The position numbers and the translations under genes are program-made. From Chlorobiota bacterium (GTDB lineage: Bacteria > Bacteroidota > Ignavibacteria > OLB7), in NCBI GenBank assembly GCA_028287785.1, contig JAQBOZ010000018.1:62001-126000 (forward strand): a DNA stretch of 64,000 nt, read 5' to 3'. The number at the start of each line of letters is the position of its first letter. Within the stretch, counting starts at the first letter, position 1. The notes beneath the pieces were generated by a model. The model was not told the origin of the DNA and did no database searches. It was given only the letters and a program-made list of their open reading frames with translations. This document shows positions 1 to 7,999 of the stretch, one piece after another.

Positions 1-1606
1 TCATCTTTCCGGTTTCAGTCTTCCCCGCCACATTCAGACGGTAGTAGTAGACCCCGCTTGCCTGGTCGCGCGCGTTCCACTCGAACGCATAACTGTCGGC
101 CGGAAGAGTTCCGGAGACGAGCGTTGCCACGCGATCGCCGCTGCCGTTGACGATATCGAGCGACACGTTCCTGGTCCTGTCAAGCGTAAAACGGATGGTC
201 GTGCTTCCGTTGAACGGATTCGGCTGGCTCGCGGAGATGCGGCCGGTGACGGCATCGTTCGTGGTCTCCACCCCGGAGGCCAGCGTGATAAAGCTCCCCG
301 GCTGGCTTGCCGGGCCCCATCCGGTCTGGTTTCCGGCCCTGACGTGCCAGTAGTAGATCTTGCTCTTCTGAAGATTGTTCAGCACCGTCATCGTATCGGT
401 GATCGTGGAGTCGGAGATCAGGACGGTTGCGAGGTTCGGCGTCGTCCCCACCTCCAGCCAGAACTTCGTGATGCCGGGGGATGGACGATCCCAGTTGAGC
501 ATCACGCCGCTGGTAGGCACGTTATCACCGTTCTGCGGCCCGATCAGCGTAACCGCGGCCGGAAGCGGCATGCCGGGGGCTCCCGGAACGAAATCGACCT
601 TGATGTTCTCCGTCCCGAGCGTGACCGTATCAACCATCTTGGCGGTCAGCGCCCCGCCGGACGCGGTGATCATCATCTTCCCGGTCCCGCTGAACGGGAT
701 GGTAAAACCGCCGGAGCTTGACGTGACCGCGTAGTAGGTGCCGGAGGAGGGCATCACCTGCACCCCCGCCAGACCCTCGCCCACATCATAGATGCCGTTC
801 TTGTTCTCATCCCTGTACACCACGCCGGTGAGGAAGTGCCCTCCCTTCGTCCCGAAATCCTCGGTAACGACCTTCTGGCCGGTGTGCATTGGAGTGCTGC
901 TGACACCCACGTTCGTATCCAGGATGCCGATTCCGATCTCCGTATGGAGCTTGGCGGGGTCCGCCTCGAAGTTCATGATGTTCTTCCGGTGCCCCAGGTC
1001 CGCATTGCCGAAATCGGCATTCAGGCTGACATGTCCCTCCCAGATCGAGGTTGAATAGGCGGCGATATTCTCGCCGATATAGGTCCAGCCGGTATAGCCG
1101 GCCGCATTGATCCGCTGGTCGAACGTGGAGCCATCGGAGCCCGTGTGGCTCTGAAAATTATGCGTCAGCATGTCGCGGCTCTGGCGTCGCGCTGCCGCGA
1201 TCAGCTTCGCGTTGAACGCCAGCGGCGGCCGCGATGGATACGTGGCGAAATCCGCCTGCACGGCGGCTCGCGTGGGAGTATAGTGGTCGTAGAGATAATC
1301 GATGGACGGATCATGATCGTTCGCAAGTCTCACCCCCTCGGCGGCCGGGTTGGCGCGCGCGCGGTTGATCAGCTCCAGCATGTACTGCTCGTCCGGCGTT
1401 GGATCGCCCTGATCGTAGACCTGATTGGGAACCTGCGATTCAACCACCGGCGGCTTTGCGAGAGGAGTATGAGCGGCCGGGCGGGAGATGGAAACGCCGC
1501 GCGACATCGGGCCGGCAACCGCCCGACCGGCAACCTGCGCGTGCAGCGCCCCGGTCGTAAAAAGGGCGAGAAGAAGTGAGGGCATCGTGTACGAACGAAT
1601 GTCCAT
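1..1606 (-). CDS. Secreted CAP-domain protein with FnIII-like and T9SS sorting regions (3' end cut by window edge)
   Basis: The frame is open from ATG at 1606 to the left edge; the last full codon is Met at 2-4, so a few C-terminal residues are missing. AGGAG lies about 7 bases before the ATG. In order: signal peptide (about 1-26, ends LHAQ); CAP/SCP (YkwD-like) domain about 60-245, with LELINRARANP, LTHNFQSH, GENIA and GHRKNIMN; a short SdrD-B/carboxypeptidase-regulatory-like repeat (YRDENKNGIYDVGEG); a fibronectin-III-like domain about 330-430 (KIYYWHVRAGN...GWGPAS); and a T9SS type-A-like tail (ASQPNPFNGSTTIRF ... ASGVYYYRL). Probably exported and cell-surface anchored or released. The biochemical role of bacterial CAP proteins is mostly unknown. 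Domain identities rest on motif recognition. Confidence 0.88.
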   Translation of the reverse strand, partial: MDIRSYTMPSLLLALFTTGALHAQVAGRAVAGPMSRGVSISRPAAHTPLAKPPVVESQVPNQVYDQGDPTPDEQYMLELINRARANPAAEGVRLANDHDPSIDYLYDHYTPTRAAVQADFATYPSRPPLAFNAKLIAAARRQSRDMLTHNFQSHTGSDGSTFDQRINAAGYTGWTYIGENIAAYSTSIWEGHVSLNADFGNADLGHRKNIMNFEADPAKLHTEIGIGILDTNVGVSSTPMHTGQKVVTEDFGTKGGHFLTGVVYRDENKNGIYDVGEGLAGVQVMPSSGTYYAVTSSSGGFTIPFSGTGKMMITASGGALTAKMVDTVTLGTENIKVDFVPGAPGMPLPAAVTLIGPQNGDNVPTSGVMLNWDRPSPGITKFWLEVGTTPNLATVLISDSTITDTMTVLNNLQKSKIYYWHVRAGNQTGWGPASQPGSFITLASGVETTNDAVTGRISASQPNPFNGSTTIRFTLDRTRNVSLDIVNGSGDRVATLVSGTLPADSYAFEWNARDQASGVYYYRLNVAGKTETGKM

Positions 1607-1874
1607 ACGTGAACTCCTGAATATGAAATGATTATGGATCGATGAAAAGTCGTCGGGAAAAATTCTTCACGGCATGAATCAGCGGAAGTTGGACCGGAGC
1701 CAGAGAACGGACTTCAATCTTCAGCAAAAAAACGAGGCCATATCACGACGGAAGGGACGATATCCCGGATAGGCTTTGGAAGGATGCCCTGGACGGGCTT
1801 CGCCAATCGGCTTTATCACGACAAATCTATTTCGGTTCGGCAGATAATCCAATCGATAAGATTCCCCCTCCCCG

Positions 1875-2921
1875 TCACCCTCCCCAGCCAACCCGCAGAA
1901 ATACCGGAAAATGATCGCTGGTGCCGCCGATATACTTCACCGATTTTATATAGGTGTGATATGGCGGACGCGCCACCGGATCGCTCCGCGCGTCGCGGAG
2001 AAATTCCGGGGCGTAGATGGTTTCGGTTGTTTCGTACAGGGAGAGGCCGGCCGGGTTCAGAAGACCGCGCGAGAGGATAATCTGGTCGATCGTCTCCCAG
2101 TCGTTGTGATAATAATAGCTGCCGATGGTGTCCATCGCCGCCACCGGCGCGGCGGTGTTGATCATCCTGTGGCTGAAATCCCGCTCGCCGTCGTACGCGC
2201 GGGCGTCCAGCACATCATGGACCGACCCATCCGCCGGCTCATCGTTCAGATCCCCCATCATCACGATATCGGCCGCCGGATCGAGCGCCACCAGCGAGTC
2301 GATGATCCGCGCCGCCGTTGCCGCCACCAGCTTCCGTTTCGGCTCCGACTCCGCCGCTCCCTCACGTCGCGAGGGCCAGTGGTTGACCAGCACCGTGAAG
2401 ATCCTCCCCTTCCTCTCGAACGTGGCCTCCATGATATCGCGGGTGGGCCGCTCCCCGGCCCCCAGATCCACGCGGTGCATCGTCAGCCGCTTCAGCGTCG
2501 CCATGGCCGGCCGGTAGAGGAGCGCCACATCGATGCCCCGCTCGTCGGGCGATTCCGCGTGGGCGATATCATATTCGCCGGGGGGAAGAAACTCCCGCGT
2601 CAGCCGCTCCAGCACGTGCCGGTTCTCCAGCTCGCACATCCCTATCAGATCCGGCCCGTGATAATCATTCATCCCGCGCATGGCCCGCGCTATCCCCGCC
2701 AGCTTCCGCTCCAGCCGGTCGTTCGTCCAGCGCATGCTCCCCTCGGGGGTAAAGTCGTCATCGCCATGCGATGCGGGATCATCCTCCGGGTCCCAGAGAT
2801 TTTCGGTGTTGTAGAAGGCGAATGTCAGCGATTCCTTCGGCACCGGCGGTGACGGCAGCGTGCGGCCGTGACAGGAAGTGAAGAGAAGCGTGAGGAGGAT
2901 GGGTGTTATGGTCCGTGTCAT
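1875..2921 (-). CDS. Secreted endonuclease/exonuclease/phosphatase-family lipoprotein
   Basis: 348 residues from the ATG at 2921, chosen because it opens a lipoprotein signal (MTRTITPILLTLLFTSC) with Cys17 as the likely lipidation site; the frame continues upstream to 3053 but that stretch is not signal-like. Hallmarks of the EEP (DNase I-like, Mg-dependent phosphohydrolase) fold appear in order: FAFYNTENLWDP near the N-terminus, GMCELENR, a central HWPSRR, GDLNDEP, and C-terminal SDHFPVF with its catalytic Asp-His. Such proteins hydrolyse phosphodiester or phosphomonoester bonds in nucleic acids or small phosphates; the substrate cannot be told here. It stands alone, divergent from phhB. Confidence 0.85.
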   Translation of the reverse strand: MTRTITPILLTLLFTSCHGRTLPSPPVPKESLTFAFYNTENLWDPEDDPASHGDDDFTPEGSMRWTNDRLERKLAGIARAMRGMNDYHGPDLIGMCELENRHVLERLTREFLPPGEYDIAHAESPDERGIDVALLYRPAMATLKRLTMHRVDLGAGERPTRDIMEATFERKGRIFTVLVNHWPSRREGAAESEPKRKLVAATAARIIDSLVALDPAADIVMMGDLNDEPADGSVHDVLDARAYDGERDFSHRMINTAAPVAAMDTIGSYYYHNDWETIDQIILSRGLLNPAGLSLYETTETIYAPEFLRDARSDPVARPPYHTYIKSVKYIGGTSDHFPVFLRVGWGG

Positions 2922-3072
2922 AGAGGATTCTGGTTTGGCGATGAAGTTACGCCGTGGCGCGTTGCCGATATCGCCCAACCGCCGTCCGCGATCAATTATT
3001 GGAACGGTGCGATGGTTCGTGCTAATGTTGCATCGCCGGAGATACTTCAACATATCGGGAGAGGAATATCAG

Positions 3073-3402
3073 ATGATCGATCTTGCGGAAAAGGAATGCA
3101 TCCCCTGCCGTGGCGGCGTGCCGGCACTGACGCATGAGGAGATCGCGCCGCTGCGGGCGCTGCTCGGCGATGGGTGGAACGTGGTGGACGATCACCATCT
3201 GGCGAAGGATTTTGCGTTCGATGATTTTCTCGGCGCGCTGGCGTTCACCAACAGGGTCGGGGAGCTGGCCGAGGCGCAGGGGCATCATCCGGATATTCAT
3301 CTGGCGTGGGGAAAGGCGGGAATAGAGATCTGGACCCACAAGGTAAACGGGCTGACCGAGAGCGATTTCATCCTCGCCGCCAAGATCGACAAACTGCGAT
3401 AG
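3073..3402 (+). CDS. phhB: Pterin-4a-carbinolamine dehydratase
   Basis: 109 residues. The ATG at 3073 is preferred over in-frame upstream starts because GGGAGAGGAAT precedes it by about 6 bases and because the protein then has the usual ~100-residue length. The family signature is clear: an N-terminal xLxxEEIAPLxxLLGxGW segment, FxFxDFxxALAFTNRVGELAEAQGHHPDI with the tandem His-His-Pro of the active site, and WTHKVNGLTESDFILAAKID at the end. The enzyme dehydrates 4a-hydroxytetrahydropterin produced by aromatic amino-acid hydroxylases. No phenylalanine hydroxylase gene is visible in the window, so the partner must be elsewhere, or the protein has the moonlighting or Moco-related role suggested for orphan PCDs. 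Confidence 0.9.
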   Translation: MIDLAEKECIPCRGGVPALTHEEIAPLRALLGDGWNVVDDHHLAKDFAFDDFLGALAFTNRVGELAEAQGHHPDIHLAWGKAGIEIWTHKVNGLTESDFILAAKIDKLR

Positions 3403-3408
3403 CGCTCG

Positions 3409-4074
3409 ATGCTGCGGCCGGAGATCATATCGCGCGGGATGGTGATGCTGATGGTGTCCCTCGCCGCAGCCCTTGCGGCGTGCGGGTTCGCGGGCTGCGG
3501 GAGGCAATCGCAATCGCGACCCGGAGCAACAGCCCTGATGCCGCTCGCGATCGGCAACCGATGGATCTGGCGGATCACGACCCCGATCACCGTCCGCGAT
3601 GACACGCTTACGATCGTGGCGGACACGGTCATCCGGGGAGAACGGTGGTTCCGGAACAACCGTGGCGAGTGGATGGCGAACCTCCCCGATGGCCTCCACG
3701 TCAGCGAAACGCCGAGCAGGATCGACGAACAGTTGCGCGTGAAATTCCCCGTGAAGCCCGGCGACACGCTGGAGGATTACGGCGCCACGGATATGGCATT
3801 CTCCTCACCATCACATCAGCGGAGCCCGCGCATCTACGCGCTTGTCACCGCGATCGCCGAGCCGGTCTCCGTCCCGGCCGGCACATTCTCCTGCATCCAG
3901 GCATTCTACCGCTGCGCCTCCTCCGGGGAGCCGGGCCGCCCATGCCCCGGCACCGATGACGACTGCATCTACTATTCCCCCGGCGTCGGCCGGATCATGA
4001 CCGTCCGCTACAACGCAAACCCCTCCGGCCGGAGAACCCTGCTGGAGCGAACCGAGTTGATGGCCCTCCCCTGA
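3409..4074 (+). CDS. Hypothetical lipoprotein
   Basis: 221 residues, starting 6 bases after the phhB stop and probably co-transcribed with it. The N-terminus has a hydrophobic stretch with candidate lipoboxes LAAC and FAGC, so the product is probably a lipoprotein; the ATG at 3439 is an equally possible start. The mature part (PLAIGNRWIWRI ... VPAGTF-C ... YYSPGVGRI) resembles a group of uncharacterised secreted proteins in which an xxxGNxWxY opening is followed by a VPAGTFxC segment and a YYxxGVGxI segment near the end. That resemblance comes from memory of sequence style, not from a search. No enzymatic motif was recognised. Confidence 0.7.
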   Translation: MLRPEIISRGMVMLMVSLAAALAACGFAGCGRQSQSRPGATALMPLAIGNRWIWRITTPITVRDDTLTIVADTVIRGERWFRNNRGEWMANLPDGLHVSETPSRIDEQLRVKFPVKPGDTLEDYGATDMAFSSPSHQRSPRIYALVTAIAEPVSVPAGTFSCIQAFYRCASSGEPGRPCPGTDDDCIYYSPGVGRIMTVRYNANPSGRRTLLERTELMALP

Positions 4075-4160
4075 GCCCCTCCCTGTACGGAAGTACAGCT
4101 CACAATCCCGTCCTTTGCCTGATGCCCCGGCCCCCGCCGCCGGGATAATTTCGCATGACC

Positions 4161-4216
4161 GAAAAGGGAACGTTTTGTACGAGGACGTTTTGTACGGGGA
4201 CGTTTCAAACGTCCCC
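4161..4216. repeat. Short tandem repeat ending in a perfect TTTCAAA-centred palindrome
   Basis: In the 185-base gap between the lipoprotein and SDR genes, a ~15-base unit (GRACGTTTTGTACG) occurs twice and runs into GGGGACGTTT-C-AAACGTCCCC at 4196-4216, a perfect 10-bp-arm palindrome with a one-base centre. The palindrome has the same TTTNAAA core design as those at 28610 and 32336. It could form a hairpin and act as a terminator of the phhB operon, but there is no clear T-run. Confidence 0.75.
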
Positions 4217-4259
4217 CAACGAATGGCACAGATAATCAAAAACCGACGATCCAACAATC

Positions 4260-4970
4260 ATGAGCATATGTCAGAAGAGAACCGCCATCATCACCGGAGC
4301 ATCGCGCGGGCTTGGGCTGGCGCTGGCGCGCGAGCTGGCCGGCCGGGGCTGGAACCTGATCATCGACGCGCGTGGGGCCGATGAGCTGAGAGAGGCGCAA
4401 CAGAGCCTTTCGGGGGATGGATGGTTTGTGGGAATCGCGGGGGATATCAACGACCCGGCGCACCGGGAGGCGCTGGCGAGGGAGGCGCGCGATCTCGGGG
4501 GCGCCGATCTTGTGGTGAACAACGCGGGGATGCTGGGGCCGAGCCCGCAGCCGGGGCTTCTGGAGTATCCTCTCGATATCCTTGAGGATGTCTACCGGAC
4601 CAATGTCATCGCGCCGCTCGGGCTGTTGCAGGCGGTGCGCGGGGATCTCCGGCCGGGGGCGAGGATCATCAATGTGACGAGCGATGCCGGCGTGGAGGCG
4701 TACGAGGGATGGGGAGGCTACGGATCGAGCAAGGCCGCGCTGGAGCAGCTTTCGGCGGTCCTCGCGGCCGAGAATCCCGATCTCCGGGTCTATCGGCTCG
4801 ATCCCGGCGACATGCGGACGCAGATGCACCAGAACGCGTTTCCCGGCGAGGACATCAGCGACAGGCCATTGCCGGAGGAGAGCATCCCTGGGATGATGGC
4901 GCTGATCGACGGGAACCTCCCCGGCGGCCGCTACACCGCGCGGGCGTTGAAGCCGGCGGAGGCGATATGA
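4260..4970 (+). CDS. Short-chain dehydrogenase/reductase family oxidoreductase
   Basis: 236 residues with classical SDR landmarks: the cofactor glycine motif TGASRGLG at residues 12-19, the NNAG motif (VVNNAGML), and the catalytic YGSSK (Tyr-x3-Lys) in GGYGSSKAALEQL. Thus an NAD(P)-dependent oxidoreductase with Rossmann fold, probably cytosolic; the substrate is unknown. Its stop overlaps the start of the queA-like gene (ATGA, 4967-4970), which suggests translational coupling. No strong ribosome binding site is seen before the ATG at 4260. Confidence 0.88.
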   Translation: MSICQKRTAIITGASRGLGLALARELAGRGWNLIIDARGADELREAQQSLSGDGWFVGIAGDINDPAHREALAREARDLGGADLVVNNAGMLGPSPQPGLLEYPLDILEDVYRTNVIAPLGLLQAVRGDLRPGARIINVTSDAGVEAYEGWGGYGSSKAALEQLSAVLAAENPDLRVYRLDPGDMRTQMHQNAFPGEDISDRPLPEESIPGMMALIDGNLPGGRYTARALKPAEAI

Positions 4971-6106
4971 TCGAACCCGCCGGGGTGCTCGATCCCGCGG
5001 CAATGCGCGACGAGCTTCACCCGCTCGATTTCCGCCTCCCGCCGGAGCTGGAGGCCAACGCCCCGCCGGAGGCGCGCGGTCTCCGTCGCGATAACGTGCG
5101 GCTGATGATCTCCCGCATCTCCGACGACAGCATGGCGCACGGGCGTTTCGGCGATATCGCGAGCGTGCTGGATGAGGGGGATCTGCTGCTGCTCAACACC
5201 AGCGGAACGATGAACGCGGCGCTCCCCGCCCGGCGCCAGGATGGAACGCCGCTGGTGGTCCACCTCTCCACGCATCGCTCGGGACGGCGCTGGGTTGTGG
5301 AGCTTCGTGAGCCGGCGGAGCGGGGAACCAGGCCGTTCGGCACCGGACGTGATGGCGAGCGGCTGACGTTGCCGGAGGGGGGCGCGCTCACCCTTACGGC
5401 GCCCCACGCGCGCGCCGCCGCTCTCCGCCCGCCCCCCGCAACGGCCGACCCCAAGCGCGATCCGGCCGGGGGAATCCGCCTCTGGAACGCTCTGCTGGAA
5501 ACGCCCGCGCCGCTCGATGACTATCTCCTCCGCAACGGCCGGCCGATCCGCTATCACTACGTGGAGCAGGCATGGCCGCCGGAATACTACCAGACCGTCT
5601 ACGCCACCGATCGCGGAAGCGCGGAGATGCCGTCGGCCGGACGCGCCTTCACGCCGGAGCTGATCACCGCGCTTGTGGCAAAGGGGGTGCAGATTGCCCC
5701 TCTCCTTCTCCACACCGGCGTGGCGAGCCTGGAGGAGCACGAGCCGCCGTACGCGGAGTTCTTCCGCGTCCCCGCGATCACGGCGGAGATGGTCAACAGC
5801 GCAAAGCGGGACGGACGGCGGATCATCGCGGTGGGGACGACGGCGGTGCGGGCGATCGAGACGACGGTGGATGATGCGGGGATGGCCCGGGCAATGGAGG
5901 GATGGACCGATCTGGTGATCACGCGCGAGCGACCCCCGCGCGCCGTGAACGGGCTGCTGACGGGGCTGCACGAGCCGCGAGCGACCCATCTGGCGATGCT
6001 GGAGGGGCTGGCGGGGGAACGGCATCTACGCGCCACCTATCGCGAGGCATTGCGTGTCGGCTACCTCTGGCACGAGTTCGGCGATCTCCATCTGATGCTG
6101 CCGTAG
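4967..6106 (+). CDS. QueA-like S-adenosylmethionine:tRNA ribosyltransferase-isomerase (divergent)
   Basis: 379 residues. The ATG at 4967 overlaps the SDR stop and gives an N-terminus (FRLPPELEANAPPEARGLRRDNVRLM) typical of one QueA-like subgroup. Shared with QueA: RPIRYHYV, YYQTVYA, the EMPSAGRAFTPELI segment, IIAVGTTAVRAIE and a C-terminal GYLWHEFGDLHLMLP. Canonical QueA, which transfers the ribose of SAM onto preQ1-tRNA to make epoxyqueuosine, has PTAGLHFT and a LHVGxGTF motif; here these read PSAGRAFT and LLHTGVASLEEHEPPY, as I recall from actinobacterial QueA-like proteins. Function may therefore differ from classic queuosine synthesis. No other que gene is in the window. Confidence 0.8.
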   Translation: MIEPAGVLDPAAMRDELHPLDFRLPPELEANAPPEARGLRRDNVRLMISRISDDSMAHGRFGDIASVLDEGDLLLLNTSGTMNAALPARRQDGTPLVVHLSTHRSGRRWVVELREPAERGTRPFGTGRDGERLTLPEGGALTLTAPHARAAALRPPPATADPKRDPAGGIRLWNALLETPAPLDDYLLRNGRPIRYHYVEQAWPPEYYQTVYATDRGSAEMPSAGRAFTPELITALVAKGVQIAPLLLHTGVASLEEHEPPYAEFFRVPAITAEMVNSAKRDGRRIIAVGTTAVRAIETTVDDAGMARAMEGWTDLVITRERPPRAVNGLLTGLHEPRATHLAMLEGLAGERHLRATYREALRVGYLWHEFGDLHLMLP

Positions 6107-6129
6107 TCGCGCGCACCTCCTGAAACGTG

Positions 6130-6173
6130 ACGGCCGGCCCTGAAGCTGTTTCCTTTGCTCCGGGGCCGGCCGT
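6130..6173. terminator. Hairpin between convergent genes, probable bidirectional terminator
   Basis: ACGGCCGGCCC at 6130-6140 pairs with GGGCCGGCCGT at 6163-6173, an 11-bp perfect stem. It lies between the stop of the queA-like gene (+) and the stop of the copper monooxygenase-like gene (-). There is no long T-run on either strand, so it may be a stalling hairpin rather than a textbook intrinsic terminator. Confidence 0.6.
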
Positions 6174-6202
6174 GGCCTGTTGACCAGAGCCGCGCGTCGT
6201 GA

Positions 6203-7492
6203 TCATGCGGGGACGATATAACCGATCGCGATGCACATCTCATCCTCGCTCGTATAGCCGAAGCGGAGCGTGTTCGCGGACTCGTTGTAGTAGGTCACCT
6301 CCAGCCTGATCCCCTGTCCGGCGCGAAGGCGGATCGGGGTATCGAACGATTTGACGGCCGGCGACTGCCAGTCATCGTTGGAGTAGACAAGCTGGCCGTT
6401 ATCAGGGCCGCCATGAAGATAGATCCTGAAATGCTCGCCGCGCCTGTGGGTGTGGGAGGTCAGCATCAGCAGATCGACATCGGATGGGGAGATGACGGTA
6501 TCGCGGACCACGGTTCGCTTCCCCGGAGGAAGCTGGAAATTCTGCGGGCCGAAGAAGAGCGACTGGGCGATCCGCTGCGCGCTGGGAACCGTGTAGAGGT
6601 TCACATACGCCTCGCCGGTGAGCATCTCATCGTGATGATTGACGTAATGGGAGTTGAGATCCACCCCCTGATGCGCCGGGAGGGCCATCGCTATTCCCGG
6701 CGGGAACTGGTAGCTGAACTCGACGGCCTGCGAGCCGATCATAAAGGTTCGCAGCCCGAAGTTCGCCATCTCCTTTCCAAGCTCGCGCGGCGTCTCCAGC
6801 GGGGGCGCGCCGTTCCGGTCATCGTAGCCGTAGAGGACGAAGTGGTGGCTGTGATCCCGCATCCTCACCTCAAACCTGTTCACATACACCTGTTGCGTAT
6901 TCGGGGTCCGCATGAAGCTGAAGATCTCCCGCTCCTGGTTCGGCAGGATGGTGAACGGCTGAAGATGAAGCTGAATCCCCTGCGTCGGCGGAGGAAGCGG
7001 AACGAACGCATGGACTTCCTCATCGTTGAGCAGCGCGGTATCGGCGACGTGGCCGGTGGATGGGGCGCCGGCCCTGATCCACTCGTAGATGTAGCGAAGC
7101 TCCCCGCTGTCGAGCGGATGGGAGCCGAGCGGCATCCGCTCGCCGTACGCGTCCCTGAGGAGCCCGGCGAGCTTCATGTAGAAGTAACTGCTGTCGGGGT
7201 TTCCGGGGAGGACGCGGTACAGGCCGTCGGCGCTGGCGGCGGCGTTGGTCGGCCGCGCGTTCACCAGGCTGGCGTACATCGCGGCATCCTCCAGCGACAT
7301 CCCCGCCGACGGCGTCGATCCGGCGTGGCAGCCCGATATCGCGCAGCCCTTCGCGACGATACGGCTTCGGATGATGGCGAAGGTGGAGGAATTGTCGGCG
7401 GGAGCCGGATTTACCGTATCGCCGTGGCAGCCGCTTGCGACGGAGGCCACGACCAGCATCGCGAGCGCGGCCAGCAGTGTTGAAGTCTTCAT
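6203..7492 (-). CDS. Lipoprotein with cytochrome-c-like N-region and copper type II monooxygenase-like (PHM) domain
   Basis: 429 residues. The lipoprotein signal ends VASVASGC (Cys22). A cytochrome-c-like segment follows, with a CAISGCH motif (CX4CH rather than CXXCH) and a downstream VLPGNPDSSYFYMKLAG/ERMPLGSHPLDSGE block as in planctomycete-type cytochrome domains. The rest resembles peptidylglycine alpha-hydroxylating/dopamine beta-monooxygenase folds, with three copper-ligand-like His clusters: RDHSHHFVLYGY, NSHYVNHHDEMLTGE, and MLTSHTHRRGEHF. I infer a periplasmic or outer-membrane redox protein; whether haem or copper binds is untested. Convergent with the queA-like gene and transcribed alone. 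Confidence 0.8.
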   Translation of the reverse strand: MKTSTLLAALAMLVVASVASGCHGDTVNPAPADNSSTFAIIRSRIVAKGCAISGCHAGSTPSAGMSLEDAAMYASLVNARPTNAAASADGLYRVLPGNPDSSYFYMKLAGLLRDAYGERMPLGSHPLDSGELRYIYEWIRAGAPSTGHVADTALLNDEEVHAFVPLPPPTQGIQLHLQPFTILPNQEREIFSFMRTPNTQQVYVNRFEVRMRDHSHHFVLYGYDDRNGAPPLETPRELGKEMANFGLRTFMIGSQAVEFSYQFPPGIAMALPAHQGVDLNSHYVNHHDEMLTGEAYVNLYTVPSAQRIAQSLFFGPQNFQLPPGKRTVVRDTVISPSDVDLLMLTSHTHRRGEHFRIYLHGGPDNGQLVYSNDDWQSPAVKSFDTPIRLRAGQGIRLEVTYYNESANTLRFGYTSEDEMCIAIGYIVPA

Positions 7493-7692
7493 TGCGTAGA
7501 AGATGATTTCGATGTTCGGAAGAGAATTCGGAGATACGGGCGCTTGACCGCGCGGATCGTTCGGGGGGTGCCGGTCAGACAGATCGCGCGACGCAAATGT
7601 GACACGGCGCGCGCGAAAGGGATTTCAGACGACGAACATAGGCAACCGCGGAATCCGGATCAACCCCCATCGCGGGCCGGTGGCAACTCTGC

Positions 7693-7977
7693 GATGCTGT
7701 GGATGATGCCCGGAGTCATATACGGCATCTGTCCTCTCAGCCCCATCGGGGCGTACCGGTTGTAGCATCGCCACACCTTCCTTGATTCCAGGCTCCATCG
7801 GAGCGTACCATCCTTGCATGCCGGCAGCATGGCATGCTCCGATGGAGCTTGAATGGGAAACGGAGGCATCGATGCTACAACCGGCACGCTCCTGACGGAG
7901 CTTGAAGAGTGATCCAGCGGATCATTGATGGATCATTGCGCTGTCAACCGGAGGCCGGATTTAACCTGAGTCACTAC
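7693..7977 (+). repeat. ~300-bp self-complementary dispersed repeat, copy 1
   Basis: First of three copies (others 19933-20234 and, inverted, 48197-48500). It runs from ATGCTGTGGATGATGCCC to TTAACCTGAGTCACTAC. The two halves are imperfect inverted repeats: CTCCATCGGAGCG/CGATGGAGC and GGTTGTAGCATCG/CGATGCTACAACC face each other, so a transcript could fold into one long hairpin with side stems. The left terminus is eroded (CAACTCTGCG instead of GACTCAGGTTGAG). No plausible protein is encoded. The remaining 7493-7692 stretch holds no gene I can support. Confidence 0.9.
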
Positions 7978-7999
7978 GCGCGGGCCTGCGATCCCGGCA

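Noticed and set aside
7544-7887. Small open frames inside repeat copy 1 (and the equivalents in copies 2 and 3)
   Set aside because: They translate the repeat itself, change frame between copies, and have no ribosome binding site; the element is better read as non-coding.
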